Origin: Anaerolineales bacterium | Lineage (GTDB): Bacteria > Chloroflexota > Anaerolineae > Anaerolineales > E44-bin32 | Assembly: GCA_023144145.1 (NCBI GenBank) | Contig: JAGLGG010000007.1 | Coordinates: 1 to 12,516, forward strand | Direction of reading: 5' to 3' | DNA: 12,516 nucleotides | Shown here: piece after piece, positions 1-7,255 of the stretch | Layout: every line of letters begins with the position of its first letter | How positions within the stretch are numbered: the stretch's first letter is position 1 | Program-made: the position numbers and the translations under genes | The notes under the pieces: generated by a model | Databases searched by the model: none | What the model was told of the DNA's origin: nothing | What the model saw: the letters and a program-made list of their open reading frames with translations, nothing else

Positions 1-120
1 ATTAACCGAAGGATCTCGTTTTCCGACTTGAGGTCTACTTCATTTCCAAGAACGAGATTCTTCACTCACTTCGTTCGTTCAGAATGACATTAAAAGGGAG
101 CACTTAAGTGCAGTTTTTTG
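1..120. other. Intergenic region with low-complexity repeat
   Basis: No gene is visible here. Positions 55-90 hold a quasi-repetitive stretch in which the tetramers TCAC and TTCG are each duplicated (around 63-78), flanked by GATTC and CAGAATGACAT. I recall similar short dispersed sequences ending in CAGAATGACA in intergenic DNA of environmental Chloroflexota genomes, but cannot verify that here. Positions 31-41 (AGGTCTACTTC) recur in inverted orientation at 11225-11235, the other repeat-rich gap of the window. Confidence 0.4.
92..119. terminator. Possible weak bidirectional terminator
   Basis: The perfect 12-base palindrome GCACTTAAGTGC (100-111) lies next to the stop codon of the minus-strand gene (121-123). 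On the + strand it is followed by T6 (114-119); on the minus strand it is followed, after four bases, by T4 (complement of 92-95). As RNA it folds to only a 4-bp stem with a UUAA loop, so it is a weak candidate. Its place immediately 3' of a gene supports it. Confidence 0.35.
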
Positions 121-702
121 TCAGGGTTGTTCTTCAGACCCCTGCGTCTTATCCATGGAATCCCGCTGCATACGTATGAAAACAAATATCAGAATGGCTA
201 ACCCCGCGAATGGTGCTCCAATAGAGATGATTGGCCCCAAGCTGCTAGGACTAGAAATTCTCTCTAGGAAGGAAACTTCGCCATAGCCAAGCGGTCCATC
301 GATTTGGATATTTATGCTCCAAACTCCAGCACGTGGGATTATGAGGTGAGCTGCGTACTCATCAGGAATCGGTGCAATATCATGAGTTGCGATTGCATCT
401 ATCGTTGAATCTTCACCCTCAGTGGAACTTGCACTGATCATTACACTCAAGTCGGTTAATATATCCCGACTTTCAGCATCCAAAACGCGAATTTCAAGAT
501 ATAGGTTTTCTACTTTTGGTGGTGTAGGGGAGGTGACAACACGGACAACATAGGGTCCAGCAGGCTCTTCATCCAATCGAATCCTGCGTCCTCCAGTTCC
601 AGGACCATCTGCATAGGCCGGTTGTGGCGCGAGAATCAGGCTAATGATAGCAATTAGGCTCAAAACAACCATTTTTCTCGTTTTCATTTCAAACACCACC
701 AA
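121..702 (-). CDS. Exported, C-terminally membrane-anchored protein, YtkA/FixH-like domain
   Basis: No function can be assigned with confidence. The protein has a basic N-terminus, a hydrophobic signal segment (about residues 11-28) and an AYA-D cleavage-like site near residue 31. A beta-rich extracytoplasmic region follows (about 48-148), then one C-terminal TM helix (about 156-177) and a short charged cytoplasmic tail, so the bulk should lie outside the cytoplasm. The pattern of a strand-rich domain with VTSPTPPKVENLYLEIRV early and an 'AAHLIIPRAGVWSINIQI' segment late resembles YtkA-like/FixH-type small domains; this is a recall-based guess. The start is uncertain. The longest frame begins at TTG (702-700), but the GGGGAG ribosome-binding sequence sits very close to it. 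The in-frame GTG codons just downstream, or ATG at 687-685, which gives a cleaner signal peptide (MKTRKMVVLSL), are equally possible. It is transcribed divergently from the next gene. Confidence 0.75.
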   Translation of the reverse strand: MVVFEMKTRKMVVLSLIAIISLILAPQPAYADGPGTGGRRIRLDEEPAGPYVVRVVTSPTPPKVENLYLEIRVLDAESRDILTDLSVMISASSTEGEDSTIDAIATHDIAPIPDEYAAHLIIPRAGVWSINIQIDGPLGYGEVSFLERISSPSSLGPIISIGAPFAGLAILIFVFIRMQRDSMDKTQGSEEQP

Positions 703-727
703 TTGCTCCCCTCATCTCCAATGGAAA

Positions 728-733
728 ATTATA
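728..733 (-). promoter_or_regulatory. Candidate -10 box for the minus-strand exported protein gene
   Basis: Read on the minus strand, 733-728 is a perfect TATAAT, placed about 26 bases before the TTG start at 702. No convincing -35 hexamer lies 16-18 bases upstream (the 17-nt position reads TGACTA), so this is supported only by the -10 match and its distance to the gene. Confidence 0.4.
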
Positions 734-838
734 GATTGAAAGAGAAACTATAGTCATCAGCTGAGATTTTATCATGATGACAATTGCATTCGGGACGGAT
801 GCGAGATCACCTGATACTCAATTCGTCACGAGTGCCCC

Positions 839-1771
839 GTGTCAATTATGGAAAGTAATGGGTCGAATGGTATAATTGCGCCGCAATACTTCAGGAAGGA
901 TCAAGTGGAAGACTCACTCAATTTGTTCATTCGTTATCTCGAAATCGAGAAGGGTCGTTCCAAGAACACCCTCGTCGCCTACAAGAACGACTTAGGACAG
1001 TTTATTGCGGTTCTGAGAAAGCGCATTGAAGGTCCATTGCATCCCGAAGATTTATCCCAAGAGCTGATCAATATATTCCACCACTGGTTGAATGAAAAGA
1101 ACTATCAACCCTCAACCGTCAACCGCAAGTGGTCTGCGGTCCGTTCGTTTATTGATTTCTTGAATTGGGAAGGTCTGCTTACAGCCACGAATTTGCTGGA
1201 TAATCTCGATACTCAATCGGTCGAACGATCTCTTCCTATCGTACTTTCGAGGGACGAGATTGATAGGCTCATTGCAGCACCGACCGGGAAGGACAATCCT
1301 CTTGCTCGAAGAGATGCGGCGATTCTCGCGCTGATGTACTTCACCGGGATGCGCGCATCTGATATTGTATCTTTAACCTTAGATGAGCTTGATCTAGAGC
1401 GCGGGCTGGTCAGATCTCCCTGGTCGCCCACCAGTGTAATTTCGATCCTATCAACCATTGATCCTATCCGTGATTATTTTTTTAATGGCAGACCTCATTT
1501 AGCGCGCGTTTCTGAGGAACGCGCGCTATTTCTCAACCCAAGGGGCTCTGGTCTCACTCGGCAAGGGTTATGGCTCATCGTGCGCCGTTGGGTCGAGAAA
1601 CTCGATATTGGCGTAAAGGTCACCCCGCATACATTACGTCATAGTTTGGCAAAACATCTTTTAGATTCTGGATGGAGTCTTAAGGAAGTTCAGCAAAAAT
1701 TGGGATTGAAAAGCCCCAACTCGATTCGAATATTCTTAACTCAACGAGACTCGTCGTCTGAGATTGGATGA
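839..1771 (+). CDS. Tyrosine recombinase/integrase-fold protein, catalytically degenerate
   Basis: The fold is that of XerC/XerD-type recombinases. A SAM-like core-binding domain spans about 25-120 (LNLFIRYLEIEKGRSKNTLVAY), and a catalytic-type domain spans about 133-305. Three expected active-site residues are visible: R172 in YFTGMRASD, and H264 and R267 in HTLRH. Three are missing. The beta-hairpin lysine has no counterpart in VRSPWSPTSV (191-200). The usual LGH motif reads LGL (L290). The nucleophilic tyrosine of the 'xxIYTH' motif is phenylalanine (F299 in IRIFLTQ, codon TTC at 1733-1735). The frame is open, with normal length (310 aa) and a complete C-terminus, so this is substitution rather than truncation. 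DNA cleavage is therefore not expected; DNA binding may remain. The GTG start at 839 follows an in-frame stop at 812-814. ATG at 848 is an alternative, and neither has a clear Shine-Dalgarno. The next gene, 59 bp downstream, is PNP. Confidence 0.88.
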   Translation: MSIMESNGSNGIIAPQYFRKDQVEDSLNLFIRYLEIEKGRSKNTLVAYKNDLGQFIAVLRKRIEGPLHPEDLSQELINIFHHWLNEKNYQPSTVNRKWSAVRSFIDFLNWEGLLTATNLLDNLDTQSVERSLPIVLSRDEIDRLIAAPTGKDNPLARRDAAILALMYFTGMRASDIVSLTLDELDLERGLVRSPWSPTSVISILSTIDPIRDYFFNGRPHLARVSEERALFLNPRGSGLTRQGLWLIVRRWVEKLDIGVKVTPHTLRHSLAKHLLDSGWSLKEVQQKLGLKSPNSIRIFLTQRDSSSEIG

Positions 1772-1830
1772 AGTTTTCATATCATCCTAAAATATTCAGC
1801 GAATAAATCTCTCAGGAAAAGGCTATTACT

Positions 1831-2664
1831 ATGGACTTCCTCTCGATTGAAATCATAGATGAAGTTGCGGAGGCAATTCGATCTCGCACATCCCTAGTAC
1901 CAAAAGTAGGGATGATCCTTGGGTCGGGATTGGGGGAATTTGCTGAAGAAATTTCATCCAGCACAAAGATTATGACAGCTGATCTGCCTCATTGGCCCAA
2001 ATCTACTGTGGAGGGTCATGCCGGGAGACTTATCCTTGGTGAAATGGAAGATCAAAAAGTGATGGTTATGCAAGGGAGAGCCCATTTTTACGAGGGGTAT
2101 TCGATGCCCCAAATTGGCCTACCTGTCAGGGTCATGAAGCGGTTAGGCGCGGAGTTTTTGTTTGTTACGAATGCCGCCGGAGCGGTTAATTCCGATTTTG
2201 AACCAGGGGATCTGATGCTCCTTACTGACCACATAAACCTCGTGGGAATGACAGGATTATCACCCTTAAGAGGTCCAAATTTGGAGGAATTCGGCCCCCG
2301 ATTTCCGGACGTGAGCCGAGTTTATGACCGCGATTTGCATGAAATCGCTCGAAATGTTTCAGTCGAATTAGGGATTAAGCTTCAAGAAGGGGTATACGTG
2401 TGTTTGGCTGGACCTGCGTTTGAAACGCCTGCCGATTTGCGCTTTTTACGTGGGATTGGGGTCGACGCGGTAGGTATGTCAACCGTACCAGAAGCGACAG
2501 TCGCTCGGCATAGCGCTATGCGAGTTATGGGCGTATCTGGAATTAGCAACAAGGCCAATTTAGATGGAAACACCATCACTACTCATGAAGAGGTACTTGA
2601 AGCAGGCCATATGATTGCCCCGAAGTTATCAACGCTCATTAAGGGGGTACTGCGCCAAATATAG
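1831..2664 (+). CDS. punA: Purine nucleoside phosphorylase (trimeric, 6-oxopurine type)
   Basis: This enzyme cleaves inosine, guanosine and their deoxy forms with phosphate to free base and (deoxy)ribose-1-phosphate, in cytoplasmic purine salvage. The 277 aa match the class-I trimeric PNP family in length and order of motifs. The phosphate loop is GSGLG (31-35), followed by EGHAG (H63), GRAHFYEGY (R83, H85, Y88), VTNAAGAVN (112-120), AGPAFETPAD (E198), GMSTVPEATVARH (S217) and SNKAN (N240). THEEVLEAG (H252) follows. E198 and N240 correspond to the human PNP pair Glu201/Asn243 that reads the 6-oxo group, so inosine/guanosine specificity is expected rather than adenosine. The ATG at 1831 has AGGAAAAGG at 1814-1822, eight bases away. 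Only 10 bp separate it from the next gene, suggesting co-transcription. MTA phosphorylase is a related alternative but fits the Glu/Asn signature less well. Confidence 0.95.
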   Translation: MDFLSIEIIDEVAEAIRSRTSLVPKVGMILGSGLGEFAEEISSSTKIMTADLPHWPKSTVEGHAGRLILGEMEDQKVMVMQGRAHFYEGYSMPQIGLPVRVMKRLGAEFLFVTNAAGAVNSDFEPGDLMLLTDHINLVGMTGLSPLRGPNLEEFGPRFPDVSRVYDRDLHEIARNVSVELGIKLQEGVYVCLAGPAFETPADLRFLRGIGVDAVGMSTVPEATVARHSAMRVMGVSGISNKANLDGNTITTHEEVLEAGHMIAPKLSTLIKGVLRQI

Positions 2665-2674
2665 GTTGTAGTAC

Positions 2675-3376
2675 ATGGAAGAATTTCTACTATTTATTGA
2701 AGAGAACCAATTTTGGATTTATGTAACCCTAGCAACCGTCGGTCTGATTTATCTGCGCTTATTGGTTTCGAGAATAGGTGAATTCCAGAGAACATTCTTT
2801 GGATTAGAGCGAGAGCGGGCGCGAGCAAGATTGACACGTGCAGGGACGATGTTTGGTTTGGTACTGATTGGTTTCTTAGGGGTATTTCTAATTACTACCT
2901 TCGCAGGACCAAGTCTTCCGATTTCTTCTAGGCCTACACCAGCACCAACCGTATCTTTCCTGAGTACCCCAGATGAGAACGATAATGTTGGCAGCGAAGT
3001 CGAACTCGCTACCCCGATTGGAGATGAAAGCCCTTCGAATCTGGGTTGCTCCAATCAGGATGCAACGGTTCAATTTCCACAAGATGGTGAAACGATCAGT
3101 GGCAGAATTGATATTCTTGGTGTAGCGGACATACCTGGATTTGCATTTTACAAATTAGAAATTCGGGCGATGACGCTCGAAGCAGTATGGAGAGCGATTG
3201 CGGCGGGAACTCAGCCTGTTTGTGGTTCATCGTGCGATGATGAGAATATCCTCGGAACATGGGATACAAGTTTAGTAACGCCTGGTGAATATGAATTCAG
3301 GCTCGTGGTGATGGATACGGTTGGAAATGCACCAATGCCCTGCACGATTAAATTACGTGTTCTGCCTGACGATTAA
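2675..3376 (+). CDS. Two-TM membrane protein with extracytoplasmic Ig-like domain
   Basis: No named family is recognised. TM1 covers about residues 12-31 and TM2 about 57-77. Between them lies a very basic, Arg-rich segment (ERERARARLTR, 45-55) that should be cytoplasmic, so both termini face outward. A Pro/Thr/Ser-rich spacer (80-122) leads to a beta-sandwich-like domain (about 125-231). The domain carries ATVQFPQDGETISGRIDI, FAFYKLEIR, LGTWDTS and GEYEFRLVVMDTVGN, a pattern of Ig-like/bacterial-Ig surface domains. Four cysteines (C125, C183, C187, C223) all lie in the extracytoplasmic part and could form disulfides; C183 and C187 make a CxxxC insert. It starts 10 bp after PNP and ends 23 bp before the GNAT gene. 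A cell-wall or surface role is only an inference from topology. Confidence 0.85.
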   Translation: MEEFLLFIEENQFWIYVTLATVGLIYLRLLVSRIGEFQRTFFGLERERARARLTRAGTMFGLVLIGFLGVFLITTFAGPSLPISSRPTPAPTVSFLSTPDENDNVGSEVELATPIGDESPSNLGCSNQDATVQFPQDGETISGRIDILGVADIPGFAFYKLEIRAMTLEAVWRAIAAGTQPVCGSSCDDENILGTWDTSLVTPGEYEFRLVVMDTVGNAPMPCTIKLRVLPDD

Positions 3377-3399
3377 TGCTGGTTAAAGGATGATCAACT

Positions 3400-3939
3400 A
3401 TGCAAACTCTCCAAATTCGCAACGCAATCTCGAGCGATATCCCTCACTTGACGCAACTTGAACATGGCTATCGAACGGATCATGTGTGGCAAATGAACGT
3501 GAGAGAGGCTCCGGAAGAACTAGCGATTTCCTTTCGCGAGGTTCGATTACCGAGGCCAATGAGGGTGAAATACCCAAGAAATCCTTCCCTGCTTATCGAT
3601 GAATGGATCTTGCATTCAGGCTTCTTGGTCGCCGAGCGTGATGGTGGTGTATTAGGGTATATTGCCTTTGTTGACGGCCCTGCCCCAAATGCAGCTTGGA
3701 CAACCGACCTTGTAGTCGGCCACAGTGATCGGAGACAGGGAGTGGGAACTCAGCTGCTGCAAACGGGGATTGAATGGTGTAAAGAAAGAAATCTTCAGCG
3801 TCTATATGTAGAAATGCAAAGCAAGAACTATCCTGCCATATGCCTCTGTAAAAAAATTGGTATGCGGTTCTTAGGTTATAGCGATAGCTACTATCCAGAT
3901 CTGGACATAGCATTATTCTTTGGTCTTGACGTTTCATAG
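3400..3939 (+). CDS. GNAT-family N-acetyltransferase
   Basis: This is a predicted acetyl-CoA-dependent acyltransferase of unknown substrate, cytoplasmic, with no TM or signal segment. Motif A of the GNAT fold is clear: a beta strand TTDLVVGHSDRRQG (101-114), with the acetyl-CoA pyrophosphate-binding R-x-x-G-x-G-like loop at R111-R112-Q113-G114-V115-G116, then helix TQLLQTGIEWCKERN. Motif B is the strand RLYVEM (134-139) plus NYPAICLCKKIGMRFLGY (143-160), in which N143 and Y144 are typical. The N-terminal part (IRNAISSDIPHLTQLEHGYRTD) is the usual substrate half. Length (179 aa) is normal. The start ATG has AAAGGATG about nine bases upstream. The RimI-like motif layout does not establish that ribosomal proteins are the target. 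Confidence 0.9.
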   Translation: MQTLQIRNAISSDIPHLTQLEHGYRTDHVWQMNVREAPEELAISFREVRLPRPMRVKYPRNPSLLIDEWILHSGFLVAERDGGVLGYIAFVDGPAPNAAWTTDLVVGHSDRRQGVGTQLLQTGIEWCKERNLQRLYVEMQSKNYPAICLCKKIGMRFLGYSDSYYPDLDIALFFGLDVS

Positions 3940-3985
3940 CCCTTATTGGAAGGACGCGTAGAATTAGCATCACGATCTGGAAAGA

Positions 3986-5914
3986 ATGATGGAATCGACG
4001 CTTATCACAAACTTAATCGCTATCAATCAGATCATCACTGCAGGAAATGCGATTACTGCGTTTTCTCTGCTGCTGTACTCACTTACATTTAACCTGCGTG
4101 AGCGTGCAGCGAGATCTTTTGCGCTTCTGTTGGGGTGTGTGACGATTGTGTACTTTGGTGATGTGCTCGCCAGTACAGCGCAAACAGATGCAGAGCTTGC
4201 GATGTGGATCCGATTGGAATGGATCGGTATTTCCTTCGTACCTGCTGCGTACCTGCATTTTTCCGATGCTTTATTGGCAGCAACTGGGAAACCATCCAAA
4301 GGTCGTCGAAGAATCATCGTTCTGATTAGCTACGCAATCGGAATCATCGTACTCTGGCTTGCGACCCAAACCTCGCTCATCGTGGGAGACTTAGACAGAT
4401 CAGCTTCGGCGGGATATCTAAAGCCTGGCCAATTATTCTATGCCTATTCGATCTTCCTCGTGATCGTATTGGGATTCTCGGGATTCAACTATTGGCGTGC
4501 CTACAATCGTGGCCTAACCAGGACAAGTCGCCGCAGGATACGCTACCTCATGTTTGGGTCACTTGGCCCCATCCTAGCAACTTACCCGTTTCTGATGATC
4601 GGCGGGGGGGTAACCGATGCCTTTCCACTCTTGCTTTGGGGCTCTCTGGTCATTATCACAATTGGTGTTGCCTTTATGCTGGTATTAATGGCGTACTCGG
4701 TCGCATACTCGGGCGTAAGCTATCCAGATCGAGTGGTTAAGAGTCGACTTTTCCAGTGGATCGTGCGCGGCCCAGTCGTTGCATCATCTGCCCTGGCAGT
4801 AACCGTTTTGATGAATCGATTGGCTATTCGTTTTAATATGGAAAACAGCCGCCTGATCCCGTTTGCTATGGTTGCTACAATATTGCTTCTCCAATATTTA
4901 ATTACACTTATCCGGCGACCCATCGAGCGATGGTTGTTCTATGGAAGAGACCGGGATGATGTCGTTCGATTGCAGTTGCTAGAGGACCGGCTATTAACGA
5001 CAGGTGATCTCAGGCAATTTCTCGAATCTGTGCTGAATGCGGTTTGTGATATTACTGATTCCCATTCGGCTTTCATCGCTGTACTTGGGGCGGATGGATT
5101 GGAGCTGGAGGTTTCGGTTGGTCCCAGTAGCCCATTGAAGGAAGCAAGAGAGCTTGCGCCATTCTTGTTAGCCGATAAGAAGAGAGAGATCGACAATTTA
5201 GGAACGGTTTTTATCTGGGAGCAATATTGGCTGATCCCATTAAAAAACAGCCAGACAGAAAAGGAAATAAGCGGCATTATGGGCATTCGCGCTCGAGCAG
5301 ATGAGCCTGATTATAACGAGGATGAAGCACTCTCAATTAAGACCCTGGCAGCCCAAGCGACCATGGCACTGTCTGATCGACGACTTCAAAGAGAGGTTTT
5401 CGATGTTGTGGATCGACTGGTACCTCAAATTGAGGAAATACAAAGGATGCGTGCTGCCGCGAGATATATCGGTTCGGAAGCCTTTACAGGTTCCTTAGAG
5501 GCGTTAAGTTCCGATGCAGATATTGTGCAGCTTGTGCGCGCGGCGTTAAGCCATTACTGGGGCGGGCCGAGACTAACCGAGAGCCCCTTACTTCAATTAC
5601 GCGTTGTTCGTAGAACTCTGGATGAGCATGATGGTAATCCGGTAAACGCTTTACGGGCTATCCTGCGTCGTGGGATTGAACGTGTCCGGCCAGAGGGAGA
5701 TCGTCGTTTTACGGCAGAATGGATGTTGTACAACATTTTAGAGATGAAGTTCCTTGAGGGTCGCAAAGTTCGAGATGTCGCCATGCGCTTAGCCATGTCG
5801 GAAGCTGACTTATATCGTAAACAGCGAGTAGCAATTGAGGCAGTTGCGCGGGTGATAACAGATATGGAACGTGATGCTGCTCAAGAAAGTGAAGTTGTTG
5901 AGATCGAAAAATAG
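3986..5914 (+). CDS. Membrane sensor: 7TM-type N-terminus, GAF domain, C-terminal HTH-like domain
   Basis: Residues about 11-240 form seven hydrophobic helices of the kind at the N-terminus of 7TM histidine kinases (note RLEWIGISFVPAAYLHFSDALL, 76-97). Two more hydrophobic segments occur at about 262-280 and 288-309. A GAF-like domain follows (about 338-465: LRQFLESVLNAVCDITDSHSAFIAVLG, then ALSIKTLAAQATMALSDRR), then a short coiled-coil-like linker (about 466-492). The last 130 residues contain no H-box, N-box or G-box, so it is not a histidine kinase. Instead they end in EWMLYNILEMKFLEGRKVRDVAMRLAMSEADLYRKQRVAIEAVARVI (579-624, given here only as a span). The helix-turn-helix-like spacing VRDVAMRLAMSEADLYRKQRVAI (595-617) resembles a sigma region-4 type HTH. 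A membrane-bound one-component regulator is a reasonable inference. ATG ATG starts at 3986 with GGAAAG just upstream. It is the last gene of the block; 168 bp and a promoter follow. Confidence 0.85.
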   Translation: MMESTLITNLIAINQIITAGNAITAFSLLLYSLTFNLRERAARSFALLLGCVTIVYFGDVLASTAQTDAELAMWIRLEWIGISFVPAAYLHFSDALLAATGKPSKGRRRIIVLISYAIGIIVLWLATQTSLIVGDLDRSASAGYLKPGQLFYAYSIFLVIVLGFSGFNYWRAYNRGLTRTSRRRIRYLMFGSLGPILATYPFLMIGGGVTDAFPLLLWGSLVIITIGVAFMLVLMAYSVAYSGVSYPDRVVKSRLFQWIVRGPVVASSALAVTVLMNRLAIRFNMENSRLIPFAMVATILLLQYLITLIRRPIERWLFYGRDRDDVVRLQLLEDRLLTTGDLRQFLESVLNAVCDITDSHSAFIAVLGADGLELEVSVGPSSPLKEARELAPFLLADKKREIDNLGTVFIWEQYWLIPLKNSQTEKEISGIMGIRARADEPDYNEDEALSIKTLAAQATMALSDRRLQREVFDVVDRLVPQIEEIQRMRAAARYIGSEAFTGSLEALSSDADIVQLVRAALSHYWGGPRLTESPLLQLRVVRRTLDEHDGNPVNALRAILRRGIERVRPEGDRRFTAEWMLYNILEMKFLEGRKVRDVAMRLAMSEADLYRKQRVAIEAVARVITDMERDAAQESEVVEIEK

Positions 5915-5932
5915 GCGAATCGACCCCTCTTT

Positions 5933-5960
5933 TTGACAAAATGAGTGTATTATGTAGGAT
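5933..5960 (+). promoter_or_regulatory. Sigma70-like promoter for the S1-domain gene
   Basis: A perfect -35 TTGACA (5933-5938) is followed after 16 bases by TAGGAT (5955-5960), a 4/6 match to the -10 box. This predicts a leader of about 115 nt before the ATG at 6083. The leader contains a weak inverted repeat TACCC/GGGTA (6017-6021 / 6032-6036). The promoter lies after the stop of the sensor gene, separating S1 from the preceding block. Confidence 0.5.
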
Positions 5961-6082
5961 GCAATGGTGAGATTTGGCATATATTTTTATTAATTTGCAC
6001 TTTGGCTAGAATTGAGTACCCTATCACAAATGGGTAGGGGGGAAACAACGCAGTATTATCTTGGTTAACTGAGGTAATTGAA

Positions 6083-7105
6083 ATGTCGTTTGAAGAGAAT
6101 TTGGGGCCGGGTTCTCATGAGTCTCCGCCGCCCATGGATGAATCTTGGTGGTCAGCGGTATTGACGGAAGAAGAGAAAGGCTCAGGACAAAGGAGCCGGG
6201 GACCAGCAGGTTATATGGGGGAAAGGAACGATAATCGCGGCACTCCGGAAGATTGGGCCTGGGCTAAGGAATTATATGAGAAAGACGATACCGTTGATCT
6301 AAATATAATTGGCTACAATCGTGGGGGTTTGCTTGTAGAAGCTCAAAGTCTTCGTGGTTTCGTACCTGTCTCACACCTAATCACATTTCAACCCGACACT
6401 GAAGAAAATGAACGGACTAACAAACTCGGAGAGATGGTTGGGGAAAATATATGCTTGAAGGTTATTGAATACGACCCAGACCGTGGGCGCTTAGTGTTCT
6501 CAGAACGCGCAGCCCAAGCCGGACCAGGGCGGCGAGTAGAACTGCTCGATTCGCTCGTCCCTCAAACTTGTGTGAGTGGGGAAGTGACCAACATCACCCG
6601 TTTCGGTGTCTTCGTAGATTTGGGTGGAGTAGAGGGTTTGATCCATGTCTCCGAGCTTTCCTGGGGAAGAGTTCGTCATCCTGCGGACGTCGTGAATTGC
6701 GGCGAGCAAGTAGAAGTTCAGGTTCTTTCTATTGATCGAGATCAGGGAAGGGTAGCCCTTAGTCTAAAAGAGCTTATGCCTGACCCATGGGAAAACGTCG
6801 AAGAACGCTACGATGTGGGAAACATTGTTGAGGGCATGGTTACCAATGTAGTAAAGTTTGGTGCTTTCATTGGAATAGAAGATGGCCTTGAAGGGTTGAT
6901 CCATGTGTCTGAGCTGGGCGATGGCAGTTTTTTGCATCCGCGCAGTGTTGTGAGAGAGGGAGAACACGTACGAGTTCGCGTAATTCATATTGATGCTGCA
7001 GCCCGCCGGCTTGGGTTGAGTCTTCGCCAAGTTTCACAAAACAGTGCAGAAGAAGATGAATCTCCAATCCAGTCTGAACATACTGAAGCGCTCTCTTCAT
7101 TTTGA
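6083..7105 (+). CDS. Ribosomal protein S1-like RNA-binding protein, three S1 domains
   Basis: This is an RNA-binding protein of the ribosomal S1 family, expected on the 30S subunit or with mRNA. The N-terminal 55 residues are low-complexity and acidic, with a DESWWSAVL motif (19-27). A divergent first S1 domain spans about 68-142 (VDLNIIGYNRGGLLVEAQSLRGFVPVSHL). Two canonical domains follow: 165-229 (GEVTNITRFGVFVDLGG, GLIHVSELSW, VALSLKE) and 248-316 (IVEGMVTNVVKFGAFIGI, GLIHVSEL, LGLSLRQ). The C-terminal 24 residues are acidic/Ser-rich. At 340 aa it is much shorter than the six-domain proteobacterial S1 and close to the shorter S1 forms of other phyla. GAGGT (6071-6075) lies seven bases before the ATG. 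It has its own promoter and is followed by a hairpin, so it is probably monocistronic. Confidence 0.9.
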   Translation: MSFEENLGPGSHESPPPMDESWWSAVLTEEEKGSGQRSRGPAGYMGERNDNRGTPEDWAWAKELYEKDDTVDLNIIGYNRGGLLVEAQSLRGFVPVSHLITFQPDTEENERTNKLGEMVGENICLKVIEYDPDRGRLVFSERAAQAGPGRRVELLDSLVPQTCVSGEVTNITRFGVFVDLGGVEGLIHVSELSWGRVRHPADVVNCGEQVEVQVLSIDRDQGRVALSLKELMPDPWENVEERYDVGNIVEGMVTNVVKFGAFIGIEDGLEGLIHVSELGDGSFLHPRSVVREGEHVRVRVIHIDAAARRLGLSLRQVSQNSAEEDESPIQSEHTEALSSF

Positions 7106-7127
7106 AGGCCAATGGATTACAATATCA

Positions 7128-7165
7128 GCCGGGCGCAATTCTATGGCGCCCGGCCTTCATTTTGG
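7128..7165 (+). terminator. Hairpin terminator after the S1-domain gene
   Basis: GCCGGGCGC (7128-7136) and GCGCCCGGC (7146-7154) form a perfect, very GC-rich 9-bp stem with a 9-nt loop, starting 22 bases after the stop codon. The downstream tract CTTCATTTT is only moderately U-rich, so termination may be partial and some read-through into ftsK is possible. Confidence 0.7.
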
Positions 7166-7255
7166 CCACGAATGCATGCGCACAGGTTTTCTGGCCACAC
7201 ACACTAACTTTCTCCCGTTTGATACACTCAAAGCCCTGCCGTCGGATGGATAGCT

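Noticed and set aside
770..775. TATCAT as the -10 box of the recombinase-like gene
   Set aside because: It matches 5/6 but has no -35 at 15-18 bases and no extended element, so it is too weak to annotate.
4604..4610. G7 run in the sensor gene as a phase-variation tract or sequencing frameshift
   Set aside because: The reading frame is continuous and the protein pattern matches on both sides; seven bases is short for a contingency locus.
6017..6036. Riboswitch or attenuator in the S1 gene leader
   Set aside because: Only a 5-bp inverted repeat (TACCC/GGGTA) is seen; no larger structure is supported.
7163..7198. Direct repeat TGGCCAC (7163-7169 and 7192-7198) as an operator upstream of ftsK
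   Set aside because: The unit is only 7 bases, partly palindromic, with no promoter elements around it; chance is a sufficient explanation.
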